Shown here in pieces: positions 46,910 through 57,916 of a DNA stretch of 64,000 nucleotides (within the stretch, counting starts at the first letter, position 1; each line of letters opens with the position of its first letter). The notes below the pieces were generated by a model. That model was given only the letters and a program-made list of their open reading frames with translations. It had not been told where the DNA came from and searched no databases. This DNA comes from Pestalotiopsis fici W106-1 (lineage: Eukaryota > Ascomycota > Sordariomycetes > Amphisphaeriales > Sporocadaceae). The stretch is from the NCBI RefSeq assembly GCF_000516985.1, contig NW_006917100.1, positions 1,725,490 to 1,789,489 on the forward strand. The letters run 5' to 3'. A program made the position numbers and the translations under genes.

Positions 46910-48121
46910 ATGCAGTTGGTCAAGAACAAGTCAGCCCAGCGTCTTGATGCCACTGTCGGCGATGGCTCGCAGAGCGTGACGCTGGTGCCAATCGAACCCG
47001 AGGACATGTGGCACGCCAACAACCTCATCTCGCCCGAAGACATCATCAGAGCACATGCAGTACGCAAGGTCACGACCGAGTCCAAGACGGGCAGCACACA
47101 ATCCGAGCGCGTACACACTGACCTCGTCATCCGCGTCACCTCGACCTTTTTCGATGCAGCCGCTTCTCAACTACACGTCTCAGGCACTGTAATAGTCGAG
47201 AACAGCTTTGTGAACATTGGACAGTACCACACACTGGACCTCGAGCTCAACCGGCCATTCACTCTGTGGAAGTCCCATGGCTGGGATTCGGTGGCACAAG
47301 AGACCCTAGAGGAAGCGCTTAAGCAAGATAAAGAGGGAGCGGTCGCTGCTGTCGTCATGCAAGAGGGTATTGCGAACATATGCCTCATCACAGAGTATAG
47401 AACCATCCTAAAGCAGCGCGTGGAGAGCACGATACCAAAGAAGCGCTCCGCCAGCTCGGACCAGTCCAGCGGCATGAAGAGGTTCTTTGACAAGGTACTG
47501 GCTACTCTATTGAGAAGCATCGACTTTGGCACTCCGCGGCCGCTCTTGTTGGCGAGCCCCGGTTTTGTCGCAGGCGACTTCAAAAAGTTCATCCAGGAAG
47601 AGGGCACACGAAAAGGCGACAAGGCCATGATGTCCATAGCCAAAGAGGCCACTGTCGTCCACTCCAGCTCCGGTCACCTGCACAGTCTTAATGAAATCCT
47701 CAAGAGCCCCGAGGTACTAGCCACAATGAAGGAAATGAAGTTCTCCAAGGAAACACGGGCAATGGATGAGCTCTTTGAAAGGTTACGAAGGGACGACGGC
47801 CGAGCGTGGTATGGTATTTCTACTGTGGAAAAGGCAGTCAATGAGGGTGCTGTCGGACGAGGTGGCGGCGTTTTACTCGTCAACAACTCCCTCTTCCGCA
47901 GTCTGGATATTGCCACGAGAAAGAAATATGTTGCATTGGTGGACAAGGTGAGGGAGGACGGAGGTGATGCCCGGATTCTCAGCAGTGATCACGAAAGTGG
48001 GCAGAGACTTGATGCCTTGGGTGGCATTGCTGCGATATTAACGTATCCGATTCATGATCTAGACGAAGATGACGAGGATGATGAGCAAGGAGAAGATGCA
48101 CCCGAAGGAATGATTATATGA
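46910..48121 (+). CDS. dom34: Ribosome rescue factor Dom34 (Pelota)
   Basis: A single exon of 403 aa. The N-terminal domain begins MQLVKNK and contains EPEDMWHANNLI, a Pelota hallmark. The central eRF1-2-like domain follows with AAVVMQEGIANICLITEYRTIL, and the C-terminal eRF1-3-like domain with GRAWYGISTVEKAVNEGAV and VLLVNNSLFRS. It lacks the GGQ motif of eRF1, as expected for Pelota. The end is an acidic tail (DEDDEDDEQGED). With the GTPase Hbs1 it recognises stalled ribosomes and starts no-go and non-stop mRNA decay in the cytosol. The length fits the family (about 385-410 aa). It has no operonic relation to its neighbours. Confidence 0.95.
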   Translation: MQLVKNKSAQRLDATVGDGSQSVTLVPIEPEDMWHANNLISPEDIIRAHAVRKVTTESKTGSTQSERVHTDLVIRVTSTFFDAAASQLHVSGTVIVENSFVNIGQYHTLDLELNRPFTLWKSHGWDSVAQETLEEALKQDKEGAVAAVVMQEGIANICLITEYRTILKQRVESTIPKKRSASSDQSSGMKRFFDKVLATLLRSIDFGTPRPLLLASPGFVAGDFKKFIQEEGTRKGDKAMMSIAKEATVVHSSSGHLHSLNEILKSPEVLATMKEMKFSKETRAMDELFERLRRDDGRAWYGISTVEKAVNEGAVGRGGGVLLVNNSLFRSLDIATRKKYVALVDKVREDGGDARILSSDHESGQRLDALGGIAAILTYPIHDLDEDDEDDEQGEDAPEGMII

Positions 48122-49317
48122 GATGGATACGCCACTCACTTTCAGGTCTTGTGAGAAGCATTGCGAAACTGTTGAGATAGGAGCAGCCAAGAGCAAGCAA
48201 AAAAGAACATTGATACCCTGTAAAATTGAGCAACTGGCACATGACGAATGCTCCTTTTGTAATTTGATAGCAATATTTGAGTTTCACATCTTGAAGACGT
48301 AGTCGCACAAGACTGTTCCTGGCTGAGTGTCTCCGACAGCAGTACCGCTCAGGACATTCCCGGGTGCTTTTCAAGTTCGTATTACCCGATACCTTGGATG
48401 TATTGTCATGGGCATACAATGTGTCATTGTGGGCGAGTTGAGAGCTTTTTCAAGTAGTGTACCGCAAAACTTTGCACAGGCATCATTTCTCTACTACTTG
48501 TGGCGGACGAACATCAGACGTCCCAAGAGTAGGAGATGCTCTTCACACTTGGAAGAAATATTGAAGATTTCTCTGAAACTAAATTGTCTAATAATGGCGT
48601 TTTCTACTATTGCTTCAACGCCACACAAGCTGTAACATGGCTGCATCAATCTTGGTGTAGCAATGCCGCATAACGGCAGCATCTAAACAGCGCAGAACTC
48701 AAGTGTTTTAGAAGCAAGAATTTAGTCTGAATACCTAGCAATCGAAGGAACCTCGGTCGTTACCCGATGTGCCAATGGCGAATCGAGATGCTACAGCTTT
48801 GCGTCATTCCGTCTTCGTTGTTCAAGATGGAATAACAGAAGTGCTGGGGTTAAGAGAGGGCGGACCTTTAAACGCCGCCATAACGCCGAAATCGCATCGT
48901 CAATGGAGGGGTTCAAGACGCCAGGATAGATCACATCATTGTGACCATATATAAAGACGCAGGAAACAGTCTTTTCTTCTTTCAATCATCCATCATTATC
49001 AGTAAAACGCAGATATAAAATCATCACCAGTTTTTAATTCAAACAATAAACCAAGCATAGCCCAAGGTATGTGTTCTGAGCCCTTATACCTGCCTGTATA
49101 CCTATACTCTGTACCTGTTCCACCAACCGTGCTCCGGCTCCCCACTGGTACTGGAAACGAGGGGTTGGCCAAGCCAGACAAGACCCCAAAAGTTCCATAC
49201 TCTTTGCATTGCCTTGATGTTGCATAAATATCACTGATATTCAGACTCGGAGCGGCGTCAACAATCCGTCATCAATTCTTTTCTTCATCTCACATTGGAC
49301 ACAGTATTCTATTCAAA
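48122..49317. other. Intergenic region dom34 to second aldo-keto reductase
   Basis: 1.2 kb. Contains the dom34 3' UTR and the promoter of the next gene, with a TATAAAG-like box near 48949. Nothing else recognisable. Confidence 0.4.
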
Positions 49318-50322
49318 ATGGCTTCATCTTATACAATCAACTCGACTGCCAAGCTCAACAGTGGCTATGAGATACCCCGACTTGGCTTTGGCGTAAGTTC
49401 TCATGTTGGGACTATAAATGTGAGGTTCGGCTCGGCTAACAATGGTCAATCAGGTTTACCAAACGTAGGACAATGTCTCTTAACGGAACAAATGTCATGT
49501 GGATACTTATGCAGACTTTATAGCCCCCCTGATGAGACAGAGGTCGCAACTCTGGAAGCACTCAAGGCCGGTTACAGACACATTGACTCGGCCGTGCTTT
49601 ACCGCAATGAGGCCGGCGTAGGTTCCGCCATCAAGAAGAGCGGCATCCCTCGCTCGGAAATCTTCTTCACAACCAAGATCCCCCAGCTGCCCAGCAGCTT
49701 TCTCGACTACGACCAGGCCAAGGCCCAGATCGACAAGAGTCTGCAGACCGCGGGCTTGGAGTACATTGACCTGTACCTCATCCACGCGCCCTACGGCGGC
49801 TCGGCCAACCGCAAAGGTGTGTGGAAGGCGCTCGTCGAGGCCGTCGACGCCGGCAAGATTCGCAGCATTGGCATCAGCAACTACGGTGTGCATCACCTGG
49901 ACGAGCTGGAGCAGCACATCAAGGAGCTCGAGACGGAGCGCGGCGGCCAGGGCAAGGGCGGCGTCATCTCAGTCGCCCAGCATGAAGTCCACCCGTGGTG
50001 TGCTCGCAACGACATTGCTGAGTGGTGCGCCAAGCGCAACATTGTCTTTGAGGCGTACTGCCCCGTCGTCCGAGGCAAGCGATTCGACGAGCCGAGTGTC
50101 GTAAAGTTGGCTCAAAAGTACGGCAAGACGCCAGCACAGATTCTGATCCGCTGGAGCTTGCAAAAGGGCTACGTTCCTCTGCCCAAGAGTGTCACGCCCA
50201 GTCGCATCGTGGAGAATGCCGAGATTTATGACTTTGAACTCACTCAGGCCGAGGTAGATGAGCTCGAGTCGACTGAATATGCTCCTATCGCTTGGGATCC
50301 GACAAAGATTGGTTTGAACTAG
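49318..50322 (+). CDS. Aldo-keto reductase with an 11-nt micro-exon
   Basis: Proposed exons: 49318-49392, 49454-49464 and 49515-50322, 297 aa. The frame happens to stay open through both introns. The spliced form joins LGFG to VYQT and SPPDE, which restores the conserved family start, whereas the unspliced reading inserts a non-family stretch. The catalytic tetrad is D53 and Y58 (GYRHIDSAVLY), K83 (FFTTKI) and H119 (LYLIHAP). GYVPLPKSVTPSRIVEN marks the NADPH site. The protein is clearly related to the cluster reductase at 31329-32232 but lies 17 kb away. The substrate is unknown. Confidence 0.88.
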   Translation: MASSYTINSTAKLNSGYEIPRLGFGVSSHVGTINVRFGSANNGQSGLPNVGQCLLTEQMSCGYLCRLYSPPDETEVATLEALKAGYRHIDSAVLYRNEAGVGSAIKKSGIPRSEIFFTTKIPQLPSSFLDYDQAKAQIDKSLQTAGLEYIDLYLIHAPYGGSANRKGVWKALVEAVDAGKIRSIGISNYGVHHLDELEQHIKELETERGGQGKGGVISVAQHEVHPWCARNDIAEWCAKRNIVFEAYCPVVRGKRFDEPSVVKLAQKYGKTPAQILIRWSLQKGYVPLPKSVTPSRIVENAEIYDFELTQAEVDELESTEYAPIAWDPTKIGLN

Positions 50323-51065
50323 ACGTGGTTGCTTGTGGCTTTCACTATAGTCGGTATACCATGCATATAGAGTTGAGCCATGTTTGCGCACTGGCAAGGC
50401 AACGCAAGGAAACGAGACGCGGAAGGACATATGCAACTAGCATGACTATAGATAGACCAAGCAAATATAACGGCCACGCATGCTGTTAAATGCTTGCAGT
50501 AGGGACACGTAGGAGCGAGAATACTGGGTCAATGTGCGCAATCTTGTTCATTCCCGGCCTACCTACTTCTCCCGCATAATGGAGACGCCGACACCCTTCT
50601 TGTCTTCCTACCTAAACCTGTCCTACTTGCGTGTCCTGCCATAATGGATCAAATTCATCATGCACTTATGCACTCCACACTGCCTAAAAGCGACATTCAC
50701 GTCTTTAAGGTTCAGCGACTGGCTGTGCCCAAGAATCTAGGCCCTGGGGGTAAGCCAGCCACTAGCTGGTCAGCTTGGAGGTCAGGCGAGCGTTCGACTC
50801 GGTCAATATCATGACGGCTCCATCCTCGTCAACAGCGGACCAAAGTCTCTCGATTTTTGCTCAATGGAAAAGGGGGGTTTTGTTGAGGACAAAAGTATAG
50901 TCTGGACTCGCTGCTGTGCCACTGAGACGCATTGCATATTGGAATCAATTTTCAACAATACTGGGACTACAAGAATAAAAGCGAGGCAGACCATGTTTGC
51001 TTTTTCAGGAAATTTGCCCTGATTCCACGTCATCATTTCCAATACCGTCAGGCGAAGACACCAAG
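50323..51065. other. Intergenic region before the transporter gene
   Basis: 743 bp; 3' UTR of the reductase and promoter of the MFS gene. The in-frame stretch 50997-51065 could extend the transporter N-terminus but has a poorer start context. Confidence 0.4.
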
Positions 51066-52745
51066 ATGGCCGAGGGAGGAGACCATGATGCAGCCAATGC
51101 CAATCTTGTGCAATTGCCACAAGAATGTGCCCGGAAAATGTCGACAAACTTCAGTGCCATGGATACAGCCGCCGACGCCGCCAAGGCGACTGAAGTCGAG
51201 CACCAAATGGGACTTCTTCAGAGCCTCAAAGTATACCGAAAGGGGGCTCTCTGGTCATTGGCCTTGTCGACGGCCATCATCATGGAAGGCTTCGACCTGA
51301 TCCTGCTCAACAGCCTGTTTGGCTTCCCGTCGTTCAAGAGGAAATTCGGCAGGCCCTTGCCTGACGGGACCTATGAGCTGACGGCAGCGTGGCAGACTGG
51401 GCTGGCCAACGGGGTGCTGGTGGGCCAGATCCTCGGCCTCTTCATGAACGGCTTTCTCGCCGACAGGTTCGGGTACAGGAAAACCATGGCGGGGGCCTTG
51501 ACGTTGGTGGTGGCCTTTATATTCATCCCCTTCTTTGCCCACAACGTCGAGACCCTTTTGGCCGGCGAGATTCTGCTTGGTATTCCCTTTGGCATCTTTC
51601 AGACGCTGGCCTGTACCTATGCCTCCGAGGTCTGCCCTACTCAGCTCCGGAGCTATCTGACGGCGTATATCAATCTTTGCTGGTGCATTGGTCAGATCCT
51701 CGCCTCCGTCATCCTGCGGGCGCTCGTGAACCGGACAGACGACTGGGGCTATCGCATCCCCTTTGCGCTGCAGTGGTTCTGGCCTATTCCCATATGCCTC
51801 GCCGTCATCTTTGCGCCCGAGTCGCCGTGGTGGCTCGTCCGGCGCGGCCGCATAGACGACGCCAGGAGATCCGTCGCGCGTCTGACGTCGAAAAAGATGA
51901 ACCCAGACTTCAACGTTGACCACTCGGTCGCCATGATGGTGTATACCGACCACCTGGAAAAGACGGTCTCGGCAGGGACGAGCTATGCGGATTGCTTCAA
52001 GGGAATCGACTTGCGACGGACCGAGATTGTGTGTGGTGTCTGGGCCTGCCAAGTTCTGTGCGGCTCGGCCTATTCCGGATACTCTAGCTACTTTTTCCAA
52101 CAGGCCGGGCTCGATGCCAGCAACGCCTTTACCTTGACCCTTGCGCAGTACTGCATCGGAGCCTTTGGCGTTTTTGCGTCATGGTTTCTGATGGGATGGT
52201 TTGGGCGACGAGTGCTCTACCTGACCGGGCTGGGACTAATGGCTATCATCCTGGCGATCATCGGATTCATCGGACTTGCAGGGCGATCAAATGTTGGTGC
52301 ACAGTGGGCCATTGGCGCCATGATCCTCGTATACACACTCATCTATGACAGTACGGTCGGCCCAGTATGCTACGCGCTGGTTTCCGAGATTCCCTCCACG
52401 CGGCTCAAGACAAAGTCTGTGGTCCTGGCGAGGAATTCGTACAACATTACTGGCATTGTCAATAACATCATCACACCGCTGATGATCAATCCAACGGCGT
52501 GGAATTGGGGGGCCAAGTCAGGGTTCTTCTGGGCAGGATCATGTGCGCTGTGCTTTGTCTGGGCCTACTTTCGTATTCCGGAACCAAAGGGCCGTACCTA
52601 TGGTGAGCTCGACGTCCTCTTTGAGGCAAGAGTGCCAGCACGTAAATTCAAAAAGGCCACAGTAGAAGGATTTACACGCCACAGATCATCAGCTGGTACT
52701 GCGGAAATGAAGGTAGAAGAAACTGTGACTGAAAAGGTAGCTTGA
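51066..52745 (+). CDS. MFS sugar transporter (alpha-glucoside/oligosaccharide permease type)
   Basis: A single exon. From the ATG at 51066 (AAGATGGCC context) it codes for 559 aa; an in-frame ATG at 50997 adds 23 residues. It has the twelve hydrophobic segments of the sugar-porter family with a large central loop. Motifs are GFLADRFGYRKTM after helix 2, PESPWWLVRRGR before the central loop, GWFGRRVLYLTG in the second half and PEPKGRTYGELD after helix 12. The N-terminal segment EGFDLILLNSLFGFP resembles maltose and raffinose permeases. It probably carries glucosides by proton symport at the plasma membrane. The substrate cannot be read from sequence. Confidence 0.93.
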   Translation: MAEGGDHDAANANLVQLPQECARKMSTNFSAMDTAADAAKATEVEHQMGLLQSLKVYRKGALWSLALSTAIIMEGFDLILLNSLFGFPSFKRKFGRPLPDGTYELTAAWQTGLANGVLVGQILGLFMNGFLADRFGYRKTMAGALTLVVAFIFIPFFAHNVETLLAGEILLGIPFGIFQTLACTYASEVCPTQLRSYLTAYINLCWCIGQILASVILRALVNRTDDWGYRIPFALQWFWPIPICLAVIFAPESPWWLVRRGRIDDARRSVARLTSKKMNPDFNVDHSVAMMVYTDHLEKTVSAGTSYADCFKGIDLRRTEIVCGVWACQVLCGSAYSGYSSYFFQQAGLDASNAFTLTLAQYCIGAFGVFASWFLMGWFGRRVLYLTGLGLMAIILAIIGFIGLAGRSNVGAQWAIGAMILVYTLIYDSTVGPVCYALVSEIPSTRLKTKSVVLARNSYNITGIVNNIITPLMINPTAWNWGAKSGFFWAGSCALCFVWAYFRIPEPKGRTYGELDVLFEARVPARKFKKATVEGFTRHRSSAGTAEMKVEETVTEKVA

Positions 52746-53286
52746 TGGGTGTCTGAGGGCATAAGCAATGTACAAAAAGAATTTCACAAAAGACACTTTG
52801 CTAGAGAAGCATTTCACCATAATCAGAAAAGAAATGATGCTTGCAAAGTCTGGAATATGACTAATCTCTATGTATGATGGTGCAAGTGGCTCTGATTGAA
52901 GCAAAGAATTCTTCAATGAGTTCTTGTGCCAGAAAAACCCCGACACCGAGCAGCCTCCGAGTGCTACCAATCGCATCAATGACTATATACACAGGACGCA
53001 ACTCTCAGTAGACAGCCCGCAAAGAAGTGATTCATGCAATAGTTGATGTTGAGTCTCGCGGCGGGGGGAGGGTTCTTTGGTCTTGCTATAAGTCATGGGG
53101 GAATCTTTCAGACAGGTTCTTCACTCTATCTCATTATAATGGCCATAATGACGAATATCCAGACTTGTTGCTAGAAACGGGGGAAAGAAGAGATTAAACA
53201 TGTGTTCGCGTAACACTGTCGCATGTAGTCATTCTATTCTCGGGATATTTTGTGCGCGGTCGTGTTTGATGAAGAGAATCAAGTCC
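52746..53286. other. Convergent intergenic region
   Basis: 541 bp between the transporter (plus) and the membrane coiled-coil gene (minus). 3' UTRs expected; nothing else seen. Confidence 0.5.
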
Positions 53287-54018
53287 TCACAAACCCCTTA
53301 CAATTCGAACTCCCAGCACTCGATCCTCGATCACCCGCACCCGGTCTTCCACATCCATGACCCGCTCGTGACACTCTCGCATCAGGCCCATAGTATCGGT
53401 GATGAGCAGCCGGCCCCGCGTGGCCTCGATCGCGGCGCGGTGCGTCTGGATCTTTTCCAACCTCGTCGACACATCGGTGACGTGATGCCGATACTTGAGC
53501 CAGATGAGCCGCTGGGGCAAGTCGCACTGGTAGTTCTGCCGAAGCGCGCCGTAGCTCCACTCGAGCTCCTTTTCACCCTTTTCCGTGTCCGTGTGGCCGG
53601 GGATGACGAGAAAGGGCCGTTCGTACATTTTAAAGTCCTTGATGAGGTCCTTGACGGCGTCCCAGAGGACCCGGATCGGGCCTCCGTCGTGATAAATGTC
53701 CTTCTTGGGCCGGACACGCTCGTGGCCGCCGCCACCGCCCTTTTCGTCGCCGCTGCGGTATCTATCATCGCGGTACTTGTCCTCGCTGCGGTGTCTCTCC
53801 GACGACGGCCGTTCGCGCCGCCGCAGCATCCGCAGGTACTCGGCCTCCTCGTAGAGCCGCTGTCTCAAGAGGGACAGCTCGTCCTGGATCTGGCTCCGGG
53901 CGCCGAGGACCGTTTGGAAAGCGTTCCAGAACGAGTGAAGCCAAATAAGAATCGTCAGCCCAAAGGAAACGAAACCAATAATGGTAGACACGAGACTCAT
54001 GACCGAATACCCAGACAT
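53287..54018 (-). CDS. Membrane-anchored coiled-coil protein of unknown function
   Basis: A single exon of 243 aa starting MSGYSVMSLVST. One N-terminal membrane segment lies at about residues 5-29 (VMSLVSTIIGFVSFGLTILIW). A heptad-rich helix follows (about 38-70, QIQDELSLLRQRLYEEAEYLRMLRR region), then an Arg/Ser/Gly-rich linker, and a C-terminal helical half with further coiled-coil potential up to VIEDRVLGVRIVRGL. The composition is clearly coding. I do not recognise a named family. The layout suggests a scaffold or tether on an internal membrane. Confidence 0.75.
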   Translation of the reverse strand: MSGYSVMSLVSTIIGFVSFGLTILIWLHSFWNAFQTVLGARSQIQDELSLLRQRLYEEAEYLRMLRRRERPSSERHRSEDKYRDDRYRSGDEKGGGGGHERVRPKKDIYHDGGPIRVLWDAVKDLIKDFKMYERPFLVIPGHTDTEKGEKELEWSYGALRQNYQCDLPQRLIWLKYRHHVTDVSTRLEKIQTHRAAIEATRGRLLITDTMGLMRECHERVMDVEDRVRVIEDRVLGVRIVRGL

Positions 54019-55654
54019 TGTCGCAAACTGTAAAACTCTATTTCTAGAACGAAGATGGGATTAGGTATCGAGTCGGAATATTCTAGTCGGGACAGTCTAA
54101 CTGGCAACACGAGAGTAATACAAGACGGGTCACGGAATTAGAAGACGAAAGAGAAAAAAAGAAATTGATCAAACAAATCTTTCTTTTTCCCAAGTTGATC
54201 TCTCATGAGAACGATCGATTATCAAGAGCCCAGGGCGAGATTCCAGAGACGAGTCAAAAACGTACTCTTTGCCTTCTCGCTCAACCTTTGCGTGAAATGA
54301 CAGGCACCCGAAAGCTAAGCTTACCGCTAACGAGCGCTTATTCCAGTGCTGCCGGCGATATGCAAAGCATCTTGTTTTCAGCGTCTTGCCCTTTCGAGTC
54401 TAAAATCTTATGGCCAAAGCTTAACTCGAGCGACGGTTGCTTGGGAAGCTTGGGGTGGAGGAGGTGGGCGTCCAGCCGGCTGCTTTCTGCTTGCGTGCCA
54501 ACTGTTCTGCACATATATGTGAGTCCAGAAGCGCGGTATTGCGGGTGCATTTTCAGGGCACTTGCGTGGTATAGTGTATAGATGTCTCAAGGGCGTACCC
54601 GAGACAAACACCCACGGGACCTTTGGGATTCATGTCTGTCTTTTTTAAGATCTTCTACAACCCCATAATTCTGACTTTTGTATTTCATACTCAGATATGG
54701 TACGGTAGAGAGCGCGATTGAATAAGGTTCTATTGATCCTTTCAGCTCAAAAGTGAATCAACCTTGAATTTACCTCGATATCTCTATTTTCAAGAGGGCT
54801 TACGATAGAGCTCAAGATTCACGATCAGTCAGGATGGATCCTAAACAGATACATCAAACTCAAAACAAAATGCTCTTTAATTCCTTGCTGGAATGTGGTG
54901 CAAAGAACGGAGACTCTCTGGGTGGTAGACCACTTGAAAGCTTAGCTACAGACACCCCGACTCCACGCAAGCGAGCATATCTGAAATTGAGGAGAATGAC
55001 ATTGGTTTCTGCTTGATATCAAGATCCAGATGACTTTGAAATGCAGAGTTTCTGTGGATTTGCTTGTCAAACGTGCATGTAACCAAAAGTCCATTGTGAT
55101 AATGAGGGAAATCGCCGCTATTTCGCTTACAATCGCTCTGAGCCAAGCCAATGCACTGATCCTAGATGCCCCATTAGCTGCGGTCAGAACATTCAACACC
55201 TTTCCTGATGTCATGCGGCTGTAGTACATTTCACGAGACGTGCGGCAGCGGCTAAACAGGACATTGTGACGGATTTCTCTGCCAGTATGCCACATTAACA
55301 GCTCATCCAATATTTCGTCGATTCTGTGCACCGTTGGAGCCCATATACTGAGTGAGTTGCTGACAGTGCATTACTAGCTTTACCGGCCAATCTAGAAGAT
55401 GTCCTGCGCCTCGGCAGTTGTTGACCTGGTGGACGCACTGTGAACAAGCAATGATCACCAAAGGCATCATGATGGGGAGAATACTGCCAGAATCGTCCAA
55501 TAAATTCTGAAATGAAGATTATATGAAATCACACCGATTTTTAGAAGTTCCTGAGATCCTATCTCAATCATGAATACTTTAGACATGAGAAACTTGATTC
55601 AAAGTACAATAATTCGATCGCCGACCTGAAAAGTCTCCATGCTGCTCTGTCAAA
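54019..55654. other. Gene-free stretch
   Basis: 1.6 kb with the promoter of the coiled-coil gene and 3' UTR of the epimerase gene. A 129-codon minus-strand frame at 54942-55331 has no ATG at its start and no known domain. Nothing else seen. Confidence 0.45.
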
Positions 55655-56983
55655 TCAAAGATTGGCCAGGATCAAGCTGACTTCATCTCCAGCCGTCTCG
55701 AGAATATGCTCCGGTTTGTACTCGGGCTCCCAGCCGAGCTGATAGCCATGCTTGGCCGTAAAGGTGCATTTGCCGCCGACCTCAAAGTGGACCATTTCGG
55801 GCGGATTTCCAGTGCCCTGAGCCATCTTCTCAAGGGCCGCGCGGTCCGCCAGCTCCACACGGGCGTCGTCAATGACGCCGTGCTGGTGCAGCGCTGCCGC
55901 CATGGCGTCGTACAAGTCATCCCACGCCACGGACCCGGGCGAGGCGAGATAGTATCCGTGCTTGCCGTAGCCGGGGTTGGCACCGGACAGAATCGCTTTT
56001 AGGATAGTCGTGTAGAGGCTGGTGTTGTCGTTGATGTGGCAGACTGGCCAGGTCTATGGTTGAAAAAAAAAAAAAAAAAAGGGTTAAGCCACAACTTCAA
56101 GGCATAACGGTCCAAAAAAGTTGGAATCAGGTGTACAAACCGGTTTGCCCTCGTCTGTCCTGTAGACGCGCCGAGCTGCTTTTGCAGCCTTGACTATGGC
56201 TACTGTCTGAATAGAGATGGTGTTTCCAAACCCTTCTCCCTTTCCATCTAAGCACAGCTCAAGTTAATAAGTGGAGGACTTTTGGCTTGAAATCATGAGG
56301 CTGGAGTAGACATACAAACAATACAGGGGGCAAAAATGTACGAATGAACGCCAAGGGGTTCGGCTACATCAACAACGGTATTATTGGTATCTATGGCCTT
56401 GAATAATTGTGTTAACGTGGCGTATCAAATCGAAAACAGTATAGAAAGTACTTGCCTTTTGCGCCGGAGTGAATGTCGCCTTTTGAGACTTTTGAATCTC
56501 GTAAAGCTTCGGGTCCGTGTCCAACAAGGGATGGTCTGTTGGCGCTCCGGCATGCGAAGAGAAGAGCTTGGCTCCCGTCGTCTTTGCGACGCAGGTTACA
56601 TCAAATCAGCAGGGCGTCAACTTATCCAGACAAGATATGGTAATGCTTACATGGAGAAAGTGAACGTCTCCGCCCTTTCGCTTCTTGACCTCGGCGAGCC
56701 CCTTGATCATGGGCACCTGCATCGTCGGGTTTGCGGCATCAATGAGGAAGAAGACGACAGAGATGTCGTTGTCTTCGATACTCTTCTGCACTGCGGCTTC
56801 ATCATGCAAATCTACTTGGAGAGGGTGAGCGTCGTATAGCTCCTTGACTTTTTCGGCCTGTGCATCCGTTCGAACAAGTGCGAACAACTTATTGTACGGC
56901 GGCAGGCCGGCAGTAGGAAGACGGTGCAGGAGACTTCCGCCAAGATAGCCGGAGCCGCCAGTGATGAGAATGTTATGAGACAT
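55655..56983 (-). CDS. NAD(P)-dependent epimerase/dehydratase (extended SDR)
   Basis: Five exons: 56651-56983, 56456-56581, 56316-56397, 56141-56247 and 55655-56053, 348 aa, all in frame. The N-terminal Rossmann motif is ITGGSGYLGGSLL (about 6-18). Conserved downstream blocks are HFLHTTGAKLFSSHAG, APCIVYGKGEGFGN, ISIQTVAIVKAAKAARRVY and WPVCHINDNTSLY. The classic YxxxK is not obvious, so it is closer to atypical SDRs of the NmrA/epimerase type. The second intron (56398-56455) uses a GC donor (GCAAGT). The fourth intron carries 18 A on the plus strand, a perfect T18 pyrimidine tract just before its acceptor. Substrate unknown. Confidence 0.9.
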
Positions 56984-57916
56984 CGTGTTAAGCTTGTTGC
57001 ATTCAAGGAACAGTAGAATGTGTCTGTAGAACGGTATGTGACTGAATGATTATATTGCCGAGAACAAAGACGTTCGAATGATGCGAAATATCATATATGC
57101 TGCATGTATCGTATGTCACGATAGCAATTCACCTTGGCGGTGGTGATTACTTAATCCGGGTCATCTTTCTGCAAGTCCATGCCTCCGTGTAAGCCACAAC
57201 TATAACGGCGCAACTTTCACGATGACGGTGGAGGCGCATTAGAAATCGGCCCAGGGGTAATAATGCACCCGCCGGGAGCTATACCACTCCTAGTATCGAC
57301 GGATCAGCCAGAGCAGCCACCTCGGAGACTTTTTGCATGATAGTTGCAAACGTCCTTACAATCGACGCAGCGATGCCGATGCGTCTCCGTCGGCCCCAGG
57401 GCATTGGCCCGGGCTTGGAGACCGGCTGGATATTAACCCGATGAGGAAATACCCAAAGTCGACAAACGCAGGTGGCTTTTTACGTGATAAGATTGCGGCC
57501 GAGTCACAACAGGATGCGTGCAAGGTATATCGGTTCTAAGCACCAAACCTGTTGTCAGGTATACACTTTGAACTTGATCCTTTGTTTCCCGTGCCCGATT
57601 GCGCCTGCTGGCAGTGACCGGGGCAAAATTGCTGCGGCTGGGAACATACTTTTGAACTTTTTTGAAGGCGGTGTAATTGCATGCCGATTAAGGCCAAAAT
57701 TGATGTAAACAGATATCGTGAGAGCAGTCACCGTGCAAAAACTTCGGGACCGGACGGAGTGGAAATGCAAACTGGTATCTTTCGTATGATGCTTCTTCGC
57801 TCTGTATGGACTCTTTCCCAAGCCCTGAAGCAAAAACAAATTTGGACCTTTTTGAAACGCCATCCCAATGCAAGTGAAGCAAACGCTTCTTCTGCGGTAG
57901 GCTAGAGTGATGTAAA
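56984..57916. other. Intergenic region between epimerase and RPC31 genes
   Basis: 933 bp with the epimerase promoter and the RPC31 3' UTR. No coding frame or repeat recognised. Confidence 0.45.

Noticed and set aside
51255..52100. 281-codon frame on the minus strand inside the MFS gene
   Set aside because: GC-rich antisense shadow; the plus strand encodes a clear transporter.
51066..52745. MFS transporter as exporter of the mycosporine cluster
   Set aside because: It has sugar-porter motifs and lies about 15 kb away behind unrelated genes.
53200..54033. 277-codon plus-strand frame
   Set aside because: Mirror of the minus-strand coiled-coil gene, which has a membrane anchor and better codon use.
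54942..55331. 129-codon minus-strand frame with hydrophobic segments
   Set aside because: Begins at GTG and could not be joined to an upstream exon in frame.
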